Shown: in pieces, positions 1 to 10,683 of the stretch
Numbering within the stretch: position 1 is the stretch's first letter
How the letters are laid out: each line of letters opens with the position of its first letter
Source of the DNA: Siphonodentalium dalli
Lineage: Eukaryota > Mollusca > Scaphopoda > Gadilida > Siphonodentaliidae
NCBI GenBank assembly: GCA_032622095.1
Contig: CP136065.1
Span: 156,619,577 to 156,683,576 of the forward strand
Direction: 5' to 3'
Length of the DNA stretch: 64,000 nt
Program-made: the position numbers and the translations under genes
Notes under the pieces: model-generated
The model's input: only the letters and a program-made list of their open reading frames with translations
Told to the model about the DNA's origin: nothing
The model's database searches: none

Positions 1-290
1 CCTCCCTATTATACGCTCATATAGGCAGGTCTCTGCACCTCGACCGATCCGACTAAAATTTGGTATGTAGGCCAACTTTGATCATGGGAACAATATGGGT
101 GGGTCCAAATTTAAGTGCGACCTTGACTTTGACCTAGAACTCGCTCATAGCCATATTTATGGAACGATCGAACAATGGTTTGTCCAGACGCTGTATATTC
201 CGCCCAGGCCGAGAAATCCCTAAATAGCCCGGACGAAGTCGGGCACATCAGCTAGTAGTATATATTCAGGAAGTGAAATCAGTGTCATCT
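1..290. repeat. Edge of a possible dispersed repeat
   Basis: The first ~170 bases carry phrases such as AATTTGGTATGTAGG and CCTTGACTTTGACCT. Similar wording occurs in the hairpin-plus-CCGTCCGTC repeats at 30.8 and 40.7 kb. The left end lies outside the window, so this is only a suggestion. No coding potential was seen. Confidence 0.3.
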
Positions 291-518
291 TCATATATTA
301 TTGTCTTCTATATACCACGGATATTATATCATTTTATCACATTCCTGTGTGTGATTTACCTTGATTTCTCAGTGATTATAAACGATAATTTCACTGGTGA
401 ATTATGTCACTTTAACTAGCACCATATATATTCATACGCGATATATCGTCATGTGCATAATGGCGGTATAATTCGGATTTCTGGTAAATTAGATGTTTGT
501 AGTGGAATATAACAAACA

Positions 519-660
519 GAATACTAGTAATCACTTGATTGAACTGGTGACGTGAAATAATTAATTCGAGGCAGGGACTATTTTGTAAAACACAATGCGC
601 TCTCGTCACTGCCTTTCATTAACTATTTCACGCCACCAGTTCAATCAAGTGAGTATTCTC
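519..660. repeat. Fold-back inverted repeat
   Basis: The arm at 519-563 is the near-perfect reverse complement of 619-660, with a ~55 base spacer. The shared core is CACTTGATTGAACTGGTG. It would extrude as a hairpin and is MITE-like, but no target duplication was resolved. Confidence 0.8.
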
Positions 661-984
661 TGTGCAATTATTGTATTTCATTCATCTGTGAAACAATAAC
701 TTTAATTCCGATGTCGGCGCCAATTTTATACTATGTGCTAAAAGTATAAAATGGACTTTTCCAGCTTCTTCATTGCTGATATATCTGCATTCGGATAAAT
801 GATGTATCAGCACTACCATTACGCCCTATTATGGTGTATATTGGCAAGCATATCTGGCCCTGTCGAGGGAGGTGATGGACTAAATGTGATTAAAAGCGTA
901 CTCGGTATTTGAGTACTTGTAACGAAGAGAACATGTAAAGATATATATATTAAATCTCCGTAATATTTTGTATATGCCTAATAA

Positions 985-1025
985 TATATTGATGGCGTTA
1001 CCATTTCTGACTATGGTTTTCTTGT
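985..1025 (+). repeat. Short dispersed repeat, copy 1
   Basis: The core GGCGTTACCATTTCTGACTA followed by TGGTTTTCTTGT recurs inverted at 45240-45290 and, with a small deletion, direct at 49275-49312. The rest of 661-1133 shows nothing recognisable apart from G-runs near 1082-1095. Confidence 0.65.
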
Positions 1026-1133
1026 CACTTTCATTCAGATATATGCAGGGGGCCGGGACAAAACTGCGGGACACAACGTACCGGGGGGTGGGGGGTAAAT
1101 AGGCGTAAAAAATTTACACGTAAAAAATTTTCC

Positions 1134-1505
1134 TTATTCATTTAGGGGGGGTGTCGGAAAATATTTGCATGTAATTCTTTTCCAAATATGAAATTTCAAA
1201 CTCATAACTTCAATTTTCTCTAATTTTATAGAATATGGATTAACCTTAATATCCAAATCATATATACATGAGTAGTACAATCCACCTAAAACAATTTTGG
1301 ATAACCACTGTCTTGGTTTACATGTGATATTGACCCCATTAACCCTCTTAATAATGCCGACTATGTCAGTGTCTACCAGTCGAATGCAGAATTCTACCCT
1401 GCGATCGCTTATCTGGCAAATTTTTACTGCAGAACTATCCCATGTATTAAACAATTTCTCCTCCAATGGTATCAGAAAACAGTTATATGCTGGTATCTCA
1501 CTCAT
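1134..1505 (-). CDS. Unassigned 123-residue ORF
   Basis: This ATG-initiated frame is open for 123 codons in strongly AT-rich DNA. I do not recognise the protein. The middle (about residues 33-95) alternates hydrophobic and charged residues in a way that suggests beta strands, for example RRVEFCIRLVDTD and KLEKIEVMSLKF. There is no signal peptide, membrane segment or known motif. The frame ends just before a run of seven G. No neighbouring gene or splice structure supports it. It could be a single exon, a mobile-element fragment or a chance frame. Homology or transcript data would decide. Confidence 0.3.
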   Translation of the reverse strand: MSEIPAYNCFLIPLEEKLFNTWDSSAVKICQISDRRVEFCIRLVDTDIVGIIKRVNGVNITCKPRQWLSKIVLGGLYYSCIYDLDIKVNPYSIKLEKIEVMSLKFHIWKRITCKYFPTPPLNE

Positions 1506-1719
1506 CTAATTTGCATCTTTTTCAAAGAAGAGGTAATGACAAGTTGTCATTTTTTAAAGTGCATACAAAGCGTTGCGATCACCAATATACCTGTTTGTAC
1601 ATGTCATGACATCACGAGGTACAAATCTGCGTTATACTGGTAGACAATGACCATTTTAGTCATAATAATCTAAACTATAAGTTACCAAGCACCTTCTCGT
1701 GAATTGTATATGATCCGGT

Positions 1720-1905
1720 GTTTTTTTTCGGTTTCCGGTCAAACCGAGTTGTTGTCCGGCTGGGGTAGATTTAATTTTTCTGGGGGGGGGGGGCAATGGT
1801 CAGTTTTTGCTGTTTTTTGAGGGGGGGGGGGGTACCCAAACCGAAGAAAACAGTTTTTTCCACCCTGTCTGCAGTTTTTTTCCGCCCCCCCCCCCTTGAT
1901 ATATG
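1720..1905. repeat. Poly-G / poly-C low-complexity block
   Basis: Two G-runs of ten or more lie near 1783 and 1822, and a C-run near 1885, separated by T-rich sequence. Similar homopolymer G or C runs occur near 8411, 23110, 23214, 30999, 32350, 43123, 47141 and 63938. They may be assembly-sensitive. Confidence 0.8.
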
Positions 1906-1921
1906 GTGTGTCTCTTAGCAT

Positions 1922-2439
1922 ACTAACTGTGTTCTACTGGCTGAATGAATGTTATAACGGCCTTCAATGGCAGGCCGATAATGAAATGTTCATTAACGAT
2001 TAAATCATGAACTTAACAACATACATTATCACCAGAAATTCATGCCACACCGGCCTCTCGGTCACACTCCAATGTTCGTTTATAAACAATAAGCAATAAC
2101 ATATGTGTATGAAATGTTTGACTATTATTTCATTAACTAATTGTGTGTATGTATAATACAAGTGCAAATTAGTAGGTATGGATATATGCCATTCGCTAAT
2201 TCAGTTGAATGTCTGTTATTTTAAATAAACTATCCTATTTCGCCGCTTGATCATCTAAACAGTCACGTAATGTCCCATATATCGTGCCCAGCGATATTCC
2301 ACAAACAGAGCGACTTACTGTTGAGTCAAAAGTTGGACGACTGATTGCAGAAGAGAGGGATTGTCCCCATATCCGGTTGTAGCTAGCAATCTGATTGGCT
2401 ACAGCGCCACGTTTAAATCACCATGTCCCCCGTCACCAT
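1922..2439. other. No recognisable feature
   Basis: AT-rich sequence with no supported ORF, no clear inverted or tandem repeat, and no match to the dispersed families seen elsewhere in the window. Confidence 0.5.
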
Positions 2440-2516
2440 TGACAGCGGGGTATAAGAGAATGTGCGTGAAACATCGGGGGTATATGAGCACGTGAAACAT
2501 CGGGGGTATATGAATG
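2440..2516 (+). repeat. 26-bp direct repeat, two units plus a partial
   Basis: CGTGAAACATCGGGGGTATA repeats at 2465 and 2491 with a 26-base period. A degenerate earlier unit, GCGGGGTATAAGAGAATGTG, precedes them. Confidence 0.75.
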
Positions 2517-2698
2517 ACCCTTGAACTGGCAGTTTCCACCAATCGTGACGTTGCTCTAGTACGCCGAATTTGACGTCACCTGACGCCGGATCCATAGGTC
2601 AGCTACTGAATTATTCTTATTGGTGTGAATTAATCGGATAACCTATGAAAAACACACTTAAATTAAGGATACATGGTTATTGTTGTGGGGACAAAATC

Positions 2699-2840
2699 GT
2701 TATCTCCGGCAACATCGTGGGGTACATGGAGATTTAATACCTGGATGTCTCTTTTTGAACCCCTCGGCTCCGCCTCGGGGTTCAAAATCGACATCCAGGT
2801 ATTAAATCTCCATGTACCCCCGATGTTGCCGAAGATAACT
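2699..2840. repeat. Long fold-back hairpin
   Basis: 2699-2766 and 2772-2840 are nearly perfect reverse complements meeting at a GC-rich tip, CCTCGGCTCCGCCTCGG. Arms are about 68 bases with almost no loop. It is probably a non-autonomous fold-back element. No flanking target duplication is obvious. Confidence 0.9.
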
Positions 2841-3149
2841 AATAATGACGTCTGAAGAGTTCAAATAATATGCTGAAGTTGAAGCAGACCGCTGAAAGAC
2901 GGCGAATGTAAAGCTCTCACCCCATGCACGATGACTTCATCCGCACGCTCTTCGTCTGCATTTTATGCACCCATTAGTCAAGCCATTAAGGGTTTTCCAC
3001 GCATGAGCTATGCCAGGAGGTAGATTGTTTAGATTGACCTACAGAGAAAACTACTTAGTTGTTCAGCCAGTACATCACATGAAGGAATCTATGCTATATG
3101 AAGACCACATCAAGCATATTATATAACAATAAAAACGTAAAAAAACATG

Positions 3150-3727
3150 ACTTTAATCATAGTTCTAGACGGTAGATTTTGTGAGGAGCGTTATCAGCAA
3201 ACATACAAATTGAGTGGAAATGAATAACTGCCATTAAAAGTACACGTAAAAGGCTCGAATGGAAATTTAATTGAGTTCAACGCTTCTTCAATAATCTTAA
3301 CAGGATGTTAGTTGTGCGCTAGAAATTTATGAGAAGCCATTACCAAGAACTGTTACATTGAGGAACTAGCCCATTGAAGGTATACAGGTCAGTCCACTCG
3401 ATCTTGGAGCAATCGACTGTAAATAGGCCCTATTGCTGGAGACAGCTGGTAAGGTGGGAATTTGACTATGGACATATGACCTAAAATTGAGGCTAAAACT
3501 CATCTCAGCCCAAATGTTTATCAGTTCTTGCAAAATGGATGTTCACGATTTACCAGCACACACCTAACATTCTGCTAAGATTCTTGAAGCAGTGTTGAAC
3601 TCAATTACATTTCCTTTCGAGCCGTTTACTAGTTCAAATCATGTACTGTTGATGACAGTTGTTCATTTCAACTCAATTTGTATACTTGCTGAGAACACTC
3701 TTCCCAAAATTGTCCTATGATTAAAAT
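3150..3727. mobile_element. Fold-back element with ~200 bp arms
   Basis: The stretch from about 3150 to 3372 matches the reverse complement of about 3505-3727 at moderate identity, leaving ~130 bases of loop. Shared blocks include ATACAAATTGAG, GGCTCGAA, AATTGAGTTCAAC and AAGAACTG. The lower identity than in the 2699-2840 hairpin suggests an older insertion. It has no coding capacity. I could not resolve a target-site duplication, so the family is unknown. Confidence 0.75.
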
Positions 3728-4920
3728 CATCTTTTTGACATTTATTAACATCTAATTAATGCTTTCTTTTATTTGTCGATTAATGCTCCAAAAACGCCCA
3801 TCGCCCCACTCCACGCTGCGAAAAGAAGTCTTTCGCTGGTAGTTGCATTGGCTAGTCTGCTCTAAAAGCTGTTTCCACGTGATAACACGAAGGGAATGCT
3901 TGGCATCGAACTCCGTGATATCACATATCGAACCATTTTGTCGTGCCATTTCATTTATTACGACAAAGAAGTGGAACTTGTGAAGTAATTCACTTATCGC
4001 TCTTTTATAATTGGCAAATCAACAGTTAATTAATCGACCAGTGCCATGTATAGCCCACTCAACAAGGCGATTCAACCAATTTATATATGTGATGCTCAAA
4101 TTGTTTGACTCCATACTGCTTCCAATTAGGTTATATGGAAGCAAAGTGTGGAATACTTGAAATTTAATGCACTTGAAATTTAAGAAAATTGGGTGCACTT
4201 GAAATTTAAGAAAATTATATCTTCTATGAAATCCAGTTCGCCAAATGATATGGTATAAGGAGAACTTGGTCGAATTCACTCTTGATTGTGTAAAGTTAAA
4301 CATGCAGAATTATATGTTACTGGCTTCGACTGGTGGGTCTCAATTGGCAAAATGTATGTACACTTTATTGTATCAAACCCATGAATTGGATTCTGTTATT
4401 GAGCCCTCTTAAATCTTCAATTAGATTCGAGTGAATTCTATAGTATTGAATTGTCTACCGGTGGATAGGATATTCCAATACCTACAAAATGACACATCAC
4501 CTGTTAAAATCCAATGACATCACGTATATGGGATACCGTGGCTCCCACCATCATAATCGGAAAATAATGGTAACTGAGTAAGGTTAAACTTTGACCCAGT
4601 AGGTACACCACCCAAAATATTTGCTGTTAACATCATTATTCCTGAACAATACACATTAGGATACATGAAAATACCAAAGAAGTTAAGTTATATTGGGGGT
4701 GCACCAGAGGTCCTACCAGACCATGGGTTATCAAGAAATCGTCCTAAATCATGGAAAACGTCACTATCTTGGGCACAATACATTTGTCATTCATTTTTGT
4801 TGATTCCTGGGGCTATTGGTCACGGTCCAATGCATTGGCGTGAGAAAAATTAAAGATCATATTCCACTGTACACAAAGACAACCGGCTCCAGATAATTCC
4901 TTGCAAAAGTATCAAACCGG
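3728..4920. other. No gene; one short tandem repeat
   Basis: Apart from a short direct repeat at 4155-4217 (CACTTGAAATTTAAGAAAAT units), I see nothing recognisable. Frames of 60-94 codons here show no family resemblance. Confidence 0.5.
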
Positions 4921-5260
4921 AACGGTTTACAGAATAAACCCGGATCCTTTATTGAACGGACATGGCTCCTTCGAGCATCCAAATTTAGTCTATATACGTA
5001 TACGGTGGAAGGATATATAAGATAGGTGGATAAATAGGCCTACACGAAATATTGATATACCGGCTTCATATGCTCTGAAAAATACTTGCCATGATCACAG
5101 ACATTTTCCAGAATTTTTCGATTTTTTGCACAGACGTGAATAAATGCTCTTTATTTCTGTCATATCGGGAATAGACTAACACGGAACGCTCTTTTCTGTT
5201 GCATGCCGTGCACATAGTCTGTGAGCCCAGAAGCACACTGCATCATGTACGTAGTGTGGT
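4921..5260 (+). repeat. Dispersed repeat family A, copy 1
   Basis: Aligns by eye with 47350-47700 and more loosely with 60650-61000. Shared phrases are ACATGGCTC, ACGAAATATTGATATACCGG and GGAATAGAC followed by ACGGAACG. It contains the octamer CGCTCTTT that recurs through family B and the terminal satellite. No protein is encoded. Confidence 0.7.
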
Positions 5261-5266
5261 TCTACG

Positions 5267-5503
5267 ATGACCGACATTTTATCTCACATATTCATTGATT
5301 ACACACCCATGTATTCATTTAGAAATGAGATGGAACATTTTATTCTGAATGCATTTGGGATTAACGCCTACATCAAATACGAAACGCTATCAAGAGAAGC
5401 AAAATTAAGTGTGCTCCTTGGCAACTTATCAGAAATTGAGGACGATCAAGTGGTTACAGTTGGTGTATATATGTGTTCTGCCGACAGCCCTGGTCATTCT
5501 TAG
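5267..5503 (+). CDS. Unassigned 78-residue ORF, possible retroelement tail
   Basis: The ATG at 5267 opens a 78-codon frame of mixed composition with no membrane segment. The order of a Y..R motif followed by SREAKLSVLLGN loosely recalls the region after the zinc-binding motif in C-termini of some non-LTR ORF2 proteins. The zinc motif itself is not visible upstream. I would not assign a function. It follows directly after a family A repeat and stands alone. Confidence 0.25.
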   Translation: MTDILSHIFIDYTPMYSFRNEMEHFILNAFGINAYIKYETLSREAKLSVLLGNLSEIEDDQVVTVGVYMCSADSPGHS

Positions 5504-5594
5504 AAATTTTACATTTATTCCAACGAGTATAATCAAAAGAAAATGTCAAAATCTCCTATCGCTCTCGCCATAACGTTGTTCAACGTAAGTGACG

Positions 5595-6064
5595 TCACCA
5601 AAAAGCAGGAATAAACGGTTGTCTTGGTTTCCCTTTTGTTGACGGCTCCAGATATAAACATGGGATATGTTGCGCGACTCTCTGACCAATATCAACGGCG
5701 CGGTTTCTTACTGGAAGCTGAAAATAGTCTGACATTGCTTGACGGACGAAGTTAGAAGTTTTCAATCTAAATCTCCCTATTGTCAGCAGCATCAATACGG
5801 ACATAGACAAATTGCCTTGCTTCTTAAACTGACATCCAATAAAGAATCAACAACTCTTAACTGAGCTAAGATGTGATCTAATGAAGATGTGAGAAAATCT
5901 AATGTTTCTTGCTTGACGATAGAAGACCGAAAAAGATAAAGCAGGGGAATCATTAAAGCGCGGAAGATTTTCTCTCTTCGTGTGATCGCGCGCGTAATTA
6001 TTTTAGACGTTTGATTAATGGCGTTAGTTTGCTCTATATGCTGAAACTCCACATCACGTGTCAT
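5595..6064 (-). pseudogene. Unassigned pair of overlapping minus-strand frames
   Basis: A 90-codon ATG frame (6064 to 5792) is followed in another frame by 71 open codons (5810 to 5595), as if one older coding stretch had a frameshift near 5800. The first frame is helical and amphipathic (TSKIITRAITRREKIFRALM), with no motif I recognise. This could be a decayed mobile-element ORF or chance. Confidence 0.22.
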
Positions 6065-6302
6065 GAATTACCGTACGCAGTTCAGCACTACGTAATATGT
6101 TATTATGTTTTTCTTTGATGAATCCACTTACTTGATTGGTTTTTCTAATACTGACTTTGCTGCACTTTTTTTCTAACTGCTCGTGTGTTTATTCGCATGC
6201 AGAGAAGATTCTACAAGGTGCGCTTCTGGCAAGTCATCGAAGTAACGAAGCATCTAGTGGTGAAAGATGGCGGTGTCATTTATGTGGATAGGCCTATATA
6301 TT

Positions 6303-6427
6303 ATAAGTTACGGCCGCTTAGTGGTCGTATATATGGTGTCATGTGAGGCGAAGTGAGATCAATAAAGATCTCGCTGAGCTTCATATGACACCATATCCGA
6401 ACACTAAGCGCCCCGTAACGTATTTAT
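6303..6427. repeat. Fold-back hairpin
   Basis: GTTACGG, GCGCTTAGTG and ATATGGTGTCAT-type blocks on the left (6308-6361) are mirrored on the right (6366-6424), meeting at GAGATCAATAAAGATCTC. Arms are about 57 bases with small mismatches. It belongs to the same size class as 2699-2840 and 57731-57847. Confidence 0.85.
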
Positions 6428-7354
6428 TATGTCAGTGAAAAAAATCCAGCATATCCCTTTAATTAATCGTGGCTGTAATTTATTTTAATTTGGTATGTTA
6501 AATGTGTGGTCTATGGCCATTAACTTATGTAACGTCACAGTGACGCGCCATTGGCGTTGAACGTCAATGCATTGAGTCAATGGCTAATCACCAGAAGTAG
6601 GACAACTTGTTGAGTTTGATAGTTAATTTATGAGTCTTTAGAATTCCTCAAATACATCGCACGCAGATTTTGGTACATGGTACTATGTCTTTAAATCCGA
6701 CAGATATCACCTTTCTTGGCGCCAAAACATCACAAATATCCCGAGGCGACAGAGTTTTCTGAAAAACAAGATGGTGGATAAGCACCTAATATTGATTTCA
6801 TATGGGGTCACTGACCAAATATGGGTTCATATGCCGTCACTCTTTATCGACGCTGATTGGCTAATCGCAAGAGCTAACATAATAACTATATATATGAACT
6901 CTTTCAAAGTCCCTAGTGGTGAAATATGAGTGACTCTATATGACGTGTCATTTCTGTAGATGTGTATAAACTCTTTCAAAGTACGATGTGAGAATTTGCA
7001 GGGGGGACATGCAACACTTCGTTTCCCCTACAGCCGTGGATTTCTGCTAGTTTTATTTATTTTCTAAAAGAATTTTAAATGAAATGAATAGACTAAACTT
7101 GCTACATTGCTCCCACATAGTGCTTTATGAGGATACCAAAGACAATCCAAACACGTTATCTATGTAACATATTATAAGTTGGTATGGGTGCATTTTGGTG
7201 TAAACATATTTATACTCTAAATCATGCACATGAATGAACAAGATAATGGTACACATATAACATAAAGACAATTTTATTAGAGAATGGGATTTGGCAGAAA
7301 GCAGGATGTTTATATCAGCCATGTCCACATCTTTAGCATTCACAGGTGGTGTCT
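6428..7354. other. No gene; short direct repeat and possible LINE 3' UTR
   Basis: GAACTCTTTCAAAGT and ACTCTTTCAAAGT recur near 6897 and 6969. The part just below 7355 lies immediately 3' of the decayed retrotransposon ORF on the minus strand, so it may hold its 3' UTR, but no poly(A) or tail repeat marks an end. Confidence 0.4.
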
Positions 7355-7461
7355 TTATTGATTATTCATAATGTTCTTTTCCCAGTTAGATTTTGCTTTC
7401 ATGTTCAATGTTTCTATCTTATTGGCTTTGTCAGCCATCTGGGGCATAGGCCGTCAAACAG
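7355..7461 (-). pseudogene. C-terminal tail of the LINE ORF2, separated by insertion
   Basis: In one frame the minus strand reads MPQMADKANKIETLNMKAKS and ends at a stop (7355-7357). This has the spacing of the WNxLP...FK tail that closes CR1/L2-type ORF2 proteins. It sits directly across the TAA-flanked transposon from the rest of the reverse transcriptase, as expected for an insertion within the ORF. The tryptophan and adjacent residues are degraded. Confidence 0.5.
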
Positions 7462-7628
7462 TAACCCTTGGAACAAACGTCGCACTACCGACGAATCGAA
7501 TTCAATTATTTGAATTAGATTCGTCGGTAGTGCGACGTTTGTTGCAAATAAACGCGAGTAGACGCACTACCGACGAAGAATGCGTGTGGTCAACACGAAT
7601 TTAATTGCTGATGCGTCTGAGATCCGTG

Positions 7629-7806
7629 TTTGAAACAAACGTCGCATCACCGTCGACTCGAATTTAATTCGGAGACATGCAAACGAGCTGCATAATGATA
7701 TGCTAATGAGGGAATTCCAATTGAAACTGGAAATCACCAACGAGCATGACGTAATTTGGTGGTATTTGAATTCGAGTCGACGAAAGTGCGACGTTTGTTT
7801 CAAATT
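7629..7806. repeat. Inner inverted pair inside the TIR transposon
   Basis: TTTGAAACAAACGTCGCATC at about 7629 is mirrored by GCGACGTTTGTTTCAAAT ending at 7806, with GTCGACTCGAATT/AATTCGAGTCGAC continuing inward. This is a ~178 bp MITE-sized unit nested in, or derived from, the surrounding element. Confidence 0.7.
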
Positions 7807-7871
7807 AAATGCGAGTAGACGCACTAAATAAATATTTATTCCATTTGGATATGTATACACGCTATACTGTG

Positions 7872-8345
7872 CATGGACGTGTGCAAATTTAACATCAACG
7901 ATGGGTTGAAATTGTTCTTGTAATTTGATTTTCCAGCAATGAATTATTGGGGAATTTGTTGTTTTTAGACCAACATTTGCATATTTTCCTACTTTTGGTC
8001 CAACATTTTGACTGAAATGGCCTGTGTCCTGGTCCCTCGTGACCCCCGTGGCCAGCCAAAAAAACTGCTAATTATTTTCCTTTGCTTCTGTTCAAAATTA
8101 TGAACTTAAATGGTCATCAGTTGGAAATTTTCCAACCTTCGTGGGGGTGTCAGGTTGGAAATTGTCAGCACTTGGAAAGCTTGAGGCCAGTCTAATGCTA
8201 TATAGGTTTTTGCGGTTTTCATGTTCAAAGTTTTCTCCCGCTGTGCCAAACTATGATCGGATTTTCAGGTTCAGATATCTGATTTTTCTTCTACTGGCAG
8301 AACCATCGTCCGCCCAGTGCATGATCACAAGTCTACTGATCCATT
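7872..8345 (+). repeat. Dispersed repeat family C, copy 1
   Basis: Shares with 43015-43400 and 49588-49945 the phrases CCAACATTTGCATATTTTCC, TTGGAAATTTTCCAACCTT and GTGTCAGGTTGGAAATTG, in the same order. The repeat is itself rich in the short palindrome TTGGAAATTTTCCAA. No protein is encoded. Confidence 0.75.
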
Positions 8346-8903
8346 CAGAATAGTCTATTATCCAGGCATGTGAAGGAACACCCAAGGGGTGCAAATTGAA
8401 TTACGCAAATTTATTAGCCCCCCCCCCCAAACCGAGACCCTGTAGCAGTACGTCCCTGCCCGCCATGTTTATTTTACCACGTGGTTTTATATAGGCATAC
8501 TGACGCAATATATAGTGATATTGCGCGTTGACATCAACTTGCTATTAAATTGTTAAAACGGTACAACGTTTTATCATGTCCGACCTAAAATGTGTATCAA
8601 ATACCTACGAAATAGCGATATAAAACCAATAATTTCCACTCCTCAGAATAGTAACATTAATTTCGTCGCTTGGAAGTCAAAAGCCACATTTTCTCACTAA
8701 ATTTTACGTTTTAGAATTGATATAAAACTTCCTATTTTAGCCGTTTTGATGAACGCTTTATGCCATTTTAAGAAATCATTTAGATTCGTCTTGAATTAAA
8801 TGCGACGTTTGTTTCAACAGACGAATTATGAATTAAACTCGAGTCTAATTCTAATTGAATTAGATTCGTCGGTAGTGCGACGTTTGTTCCAAGGGTAACA
8901 GAG

Positions 8904-10463
8904 TTGCAGAAGGGTACTCTAAGATCATCTGATCTCGTGTAATATACACTAGTACGCGATACTTTATTCGGAACAGCATTGTATAAGTAAGGGGGAGTGA
9001 GTTTTTTCGTCATTTAAAAAAAGAGCATGAGTTTAGTCTTTTCTCTCCGTTTTGATAATTTTCCCCACCCAACTACTTGAAGAACTATGCATTTATTACA
9101 ACTTCTTGTTCCACCGGTTACTATTCTAGCGGCTTCGTAGTGAATATCATCTAGTGAATCGGCTTCTTCGCCTGTACAATTGTCCCATACTGAGGAAGCA
9201 TATTCCAAGACAGGACGAATATAGGACAAATCAATTCTTTCTAGAGTTCTTCTATCAAGGATAAATTTAGACTTCCTCAGTATGTACAATCTTTTGGACG
9301 CTCGGTTTTCAATACCTTCTATATGGTCTTTCCATTTACCCTGTCGGTTGAAAGTCAGACCCAAATGTTTATGTGTGTCTACCTCATTTATTCTCTCGTT
9401 GGACATGTTTAATACTGGTTGGTGAATAGGTATTTGTTTCCACGAAACAAGCAAGGATTCTGTTTTTAATGGGTTGAATTTAACTGCCCAGGTCTTTGAC
9501 CAGTTGAATATTTTGTGTAAGTCTGAATTGATCAAATCTGCAGCAATTGTGGGATCTTCTATAGCAATATAAATGATGTGTCATCCGCAAATAATCGTAT
9601 ATTACATGTAATTCCCTCGACTATGTCGTTTATGTACACGAGAAATAGAAGAGGGCCGATTATTTATCCTTGATGTACTCCTGTTGTAACGTCTTTCCAT
9701 GGCGAATTAAAGTTAGAAATTGTTACTCTTTGTTATCTACAATCAAGATAGTTTTCCAGTAGTTTTAAAAGCTTCCCAGTTATCCCCATTCTTTTAAGTT
9801 TAAAGAGGAGACCCCTGTGCCAAACCTTATCGCAGAATACACCCCTTATTTCCCTCCCGTCGTCAAGGGCTGAGATAATATAATGATAAATATCGATCAA
9901 TTGGAATACTGTGCTATCGTTCGGTGTAAATCCTGACTGTAGGTCGCTTAAAAGCTTATTCGTTCATAGGTATTTTGATATATGATAGAATAGACATTTC
10001 TCGAAGACCTTAGACAGACAACTGAGTAAGGATACTGGTCGATAATTGGATGGATCGCTGCGATCTCCATTTTTGAAAATTGGGCATACGTTTGCCTTTT
10101 TCCATTCTTAAGGAAAGTACGATCATTCAATGAAAACCCTGAAAGCAAATGCTAGTGGTTTAGCTAGTGATATCGAACAATTTTTTAATACTTTGGTAGT
10201 TTGGGACTAATACCGTCGTAACCGGCCGCTTTCGTTGTCTTGATTGAGTTTAAACTTTCGAGTACACGTTCATCAGATATTTCAATCTCGCTCAGGCGCT
10301 TATCCGTTAACCAATCAAAGATGGGTAACTCTAACTTATCTTCATCAGGTAAGGAGGAGATTTTACAAAAATAGTTATTTAATAAATCTGCCTTTTCTTC
10401 ATTTGCTGTTATTATAAACTGGTCGGTTTTTAGGGCTGGTATTGGTTTAGATTCAGGTTTCAT
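8904..10463 (-). pseudogene. Reverse transcriptase of the CR1/L2-like element
   Basis: On the minus strand I read, in order: KTTKAAGYDGISP (about 10225-10187); VCPIFKNGDRSDPSNYRPVS (about 10090-10035); a GVHQG...IIGPLLF stretch with an in-frame stop; VYINDIV and then the catalytic FADDTS (9574-9591); WAVKFNPLKTESLLVS (about 9490-9445); HKHLGLTF; YIRPVLEYASSVWDN (about 9220-9175); and LTPPYLYNAVP with RSDDLRVPFC (about 9000-8910). These are RT palm, thumb and C-terminal motifs of CR1/L2-group ORF2 proteins. At least two frameshifts and one stop separate them, so it is not functional. The sequence stops abruptly where the TAA-flanked transposon begins. Confidence 0.88.
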
Positions 10464-10683
10464 GAGGTGGTTTAATGTATTCCACCAGGGTGAGGAATCA
10501 GTGAAACAACTACCCAGTATTGACTGTTTTCTCCAGAGATTTTTGCTTGGAACGTCTTATTTTTGCTATAACTTCATTTCTTTTCTTTTTATAATTCGTC
10601 CACGCTTCAATTGTTCCTCTTTGTTTTGCCAATTTGTAGTAACGTCTCCTTTGTCTCATAAGTTTACGAATTTCACATGTTAA

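Larger units (their letters stand above)
7465..8895. mobile_element. 1.43 kb TIR DNA transposon, TAA target duplication
   Basis: The ends are inverted repeats of about 40-45 bases beginning CCCTTGGAACAAACGTCGCA (7465 onward and 8895 backward). They are flanked by TAA at 7462-7464 and 8896-8898. A 3 bp TAA duplication fits PIF/Harbinger-type insertion, but the terminal CCC is not a typical Harbinger end, so the superfamily is open. The interior has no transposase. It holds further copies of the same motif (7519-7560, 7629-7663, 7769-7806, 8798-8815) and a family C repeat. It splits the LINE ORF2 and is therefore younger than the LINE. Confidence 0.8.

Noticed and set aside
7465-8895. piggyBac assignment because the ends start CCCTT
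   Set aside because: piggyBac duplicates TTAA. Here the flanks are TAA on both sides within GTAA and TAAC.
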